Part shown: positions 61,981 to 64,000 of the stretch, one piece after another | Layout of the letters: the number at the start of each line of letters is the position of its first letter | How positions within the stretch are numbered: the first letter of the stretch is position 1 | From: Eretmocerus hayati | Lineage: Eukaryota > Arthropoda > Insecta > Hymenoptera > Aphelinidae | Assembly: GCA_029851415.1 (NCBI GenBank) | Contig: CM056741.1 | Location: forward strand, 180,279,021-180,343,020 | Direction: 5' to 3' | DNA: 64,000 nt | The notes under the pieces: model-generated | The model's database searches: none | Told to the model about the DNA's origin: nothing | What the model saw: the letters and a program-made list of their open reading frames with translations, nothing else | Translations under genes and position numbers: made by a program

Positions 61981-62285
61981 TACCCTGGAATATTGAAAAT
62001 CGCATTTGTCCAGTATACTATACATTCCTGGTGATGGATTTGTTAATCAAACAATCTGGTTTTTAGAATTTCTTCATTCCGTGACGGATCAATGCATTTT
62101 GCACACAGCACTAAAACTAATACATATCAAATTTGCTGGGGTACTTGTGGATTTTGGAAGAAGCTTGCTTTAACAAAGATAACGGGAAATCATGAAACAG
62201 CTGCAAGTTAAAAGACAGGTAGATACCGAGCTGATAATTATCAATGAACTGACACACAATTTCAAAGTGTGGCACCGTCATGCAC

Positions 62286-63020
62286 CTACTGGGGTAACTT
62301 TGAACAGCGGGGGTAACTTTGGAACACTCGAGTGAAACTTCGTATATCTCCACTGAAAACCAGCTCCTCTCCAGTTCTAGTACCATATTTGCCTATCAGT
62401 GGCATGAGTGGACAATGTTTTGCACCGGTGTGGAAGACCCGGAAAGCCCTGATAAGTAGTGTGCTCGTTTATAACAAACGATTCAGAAAATATGATTTTG
62501 GAGCAAGTGTAAAGTTGGCTCCAAACAATCAGTATCATTTGAGTTCTTCTACGCCAAATTCAAGGTGATGGCGCTAGATTCCGTCAAACCATATCAATAT
62601 TTTGATGATTTCATCGTTACATTAGTATATTTTTACCCTGACTCAGCTTTATAGTATAAAACGGAGAAGTTCGTATTTTTCTTGCAAACCGGGGTAGCTT
62701 TAGAACACTTACATGGAGAGATACATGTTTTTCCGAGGTATGAAGTAACTTTGGAAGACCTCAGAAAACCAAAGAGAATCAGGCTGTTTCGGATATCGGG
62801 CAAGGTAACTTTGGAACACTTCTTCGAACACCCATAGGTTCGACCAGGGACGCAATGCCCAAAAAAACTTCGACACCCGTTAATCGAAAGCTGGAACTGT
62901 AAAATTTTGATTGACCACATATACATTGCACTATCGTCGTAACACTCAAAAGTTACAGAGGAATTTCAATCGAAAATGATCAAAAGTGTTCCAAAGTTGA
63001 CCCATTTGACGGTAATCAGA
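62286..63020. repeat. Dispersed repeat family A, copy 2
   Basis: Motifs like GGGGTAACTTTGGAACAC occur near 62291, 62308, 62690, 62742 and 62801, and inverted near 62987. The stretches between them align with parts of 211-1915 as noted there. Two forward motifs start the copy and one inverted motif ends it, which fits an element with subterminal repeats. Confidence 0.65.
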
Positions 63021-63399
63021 ATATCAAACTTGTTGAACCAAAGTGGCTCCTCGATAACGAGCGTAAGTTAGACTCTGAGCGGTTGAGTTCAGTCGTCCAC
63101 GCAGAATATGTATACCTCCAAGAGGGATCGATGAACCGACGGCGGTCCACAGGTGCCTATACCACATTTTACCAGCCCTCTAGCGCAAGCGCAGACTCGA
63201 ACTATATAATCACACAGCTTTTGATGCAAACTCTGATCCTTCACGTTACCTCATATATTCATGCATAAGCATTCATACGTTGTGGAACCTGTCACATTGT
63301 GGACCATGAGTTATACGATATGCAAGTGCTCGCGCATTATACCCAGATTTCGTATGGATAAATCATATCCATATGCATTGTAACGTAACTGTAGCGGAT

Positions 63400-64000
63400 T
63401 TAGAGGGTATATAGGTGATTCCACTGGAAGTGTGATTTTTTGGGGCTAAAATCGTCGCAAAGAGTGATTTGGGCCAAAAGTTATTTCAGCCCCAGATGAC
63501 TTCCAGTTTCTCGTAGCAGTTGATTTACGCTTGTCAGGACACAGAGAGAAAGTATCAAGAGCTAATATTTTTCTACCAAAATTTCAATTCCATCCCCTCG
63601 GCGGCCCCTCAAACTACACATATTTGTTCGTCTTGCGTCACTTTTGAGACATACTTATCCGGGGACGGAATTGACATTTTGGTCGAAAAATATTTCCACG
63701 GCTCGGCAACTAATCGTAAACTCTTTTCCGCATAGATTTGATTCAATACAACCAAACACTTCAAGAAAATGTATTTGACAAAGCGATACAACTCTTTAGC
63801 GAGAAGCACAACATGGAGACGGAAAGGACGAAAAATTTTGTACGCCAATTTGGAAACACGTTTATGTTGTGTGCCTGGCTGCGGATTCAAGTTTTTGGCT
63901 AATGTCGCGGATGGATTAGGTGTATTTAGGTTTCTAGATGATAACCTTATTGGTTAGAAGGGCTCAGTAAACTATCGAGGACTTTGCCGACCTAATTAAT
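63400..64000 (-). repeat. Dispersed repeat family B, copy 2 (runs off the window)
   Basis: It is inverted relative to 13955-14575 and alignable along its whole length, from GTGATTTTTTGGGGC at the left to AATTAGGTCGGCAAAG at the window end. A 93-codon minus-strand frame (63609-63890) in it is unrecognised. Confidence 0.75.

Overview
The window is nuclear DNA of an animal, almost certainly an insect. It is AT-rich, its genes are cut into small exons by GT-AG introns, and it is packed with non-LTR retrotransposon and inverted-repeat transposon sequence. One gene is a classic six-cysteine insect odorant-binding protein (OBP). The other is an insect-type cationic amino acid transporter with a very long cytoplasmic loop. 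A hymenopteran host is my best guess, but nothing here proves the order. No bacterial operon, CRISPR array or rRNA gene is visible. Exon boundaries were read by eye, and one position could be off by a base.

Region by region. 1-4.6 kb: a repeat built from GGGGTAACTTTGGAACAC-like motifs, then DNA without a recognisable gene. 4.6-10.1 kb: a nearly complete CR1/Jockey-like LINE on the minus strand, with ORF1 intact and ORF2 carrying one stop and one frameshift. 10.1-12.8 kb: a 2.6 kb TA-flanked palindromic element with GGAT and GGAAT microsatellites in its core. 13.1-14.6 kb: a Tc1-like palindrome and a second dispersed family, whose inverted copy closes the window at 63.4-64 kb. 15.2-15.4 kb: the last two exons of an OBP. 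17.8-19.9 kb: a complete six-exon OBP gene with TATA box, initiator and poly(A) signal. 20-28.5 kb: several foldback elements, including a 129 bp TTAA-flanked piggyBac-like element.

29.2-55.8 kb: eleven 3' exons, minus strand, of an SLC7 cationic amino acid transporter. They give 679 residues in one continuous frame; the N-terminal exons are not in the window. The introns carry many transposons: TA-flanked foldbacks, a CTG-flanked Harbinger-like element, a tRNA(Phe)-like segment inside a terminal-inverted-repeat element, and a 2.0 kb near-perfect palindrome. 55.8-64 kb: no exon found. It holds a 10 bp-period repeat, a roughly 25 bp minisatellite with higher-order structure, a LINE 3' end, and copies of the two families seen at the left edge.

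The host genes have unrelated jobs: odorant or ligand carriage in extracellular fluid, and uptake of basic amino acids at the plasma membrane. The most striking property of the window is the number of long inverted repeats: more than a dozen separate foldbacks of 0.1-2.6 kb. I did not find a convincing new protein system. The best leads are the in-frame UGA between the LINE ORFs, the fragmentary OBP paralogue, the motif combs of the dispersed families, and the 2.0-2.6 kb palindromes as possible hairpin-RNA sources.
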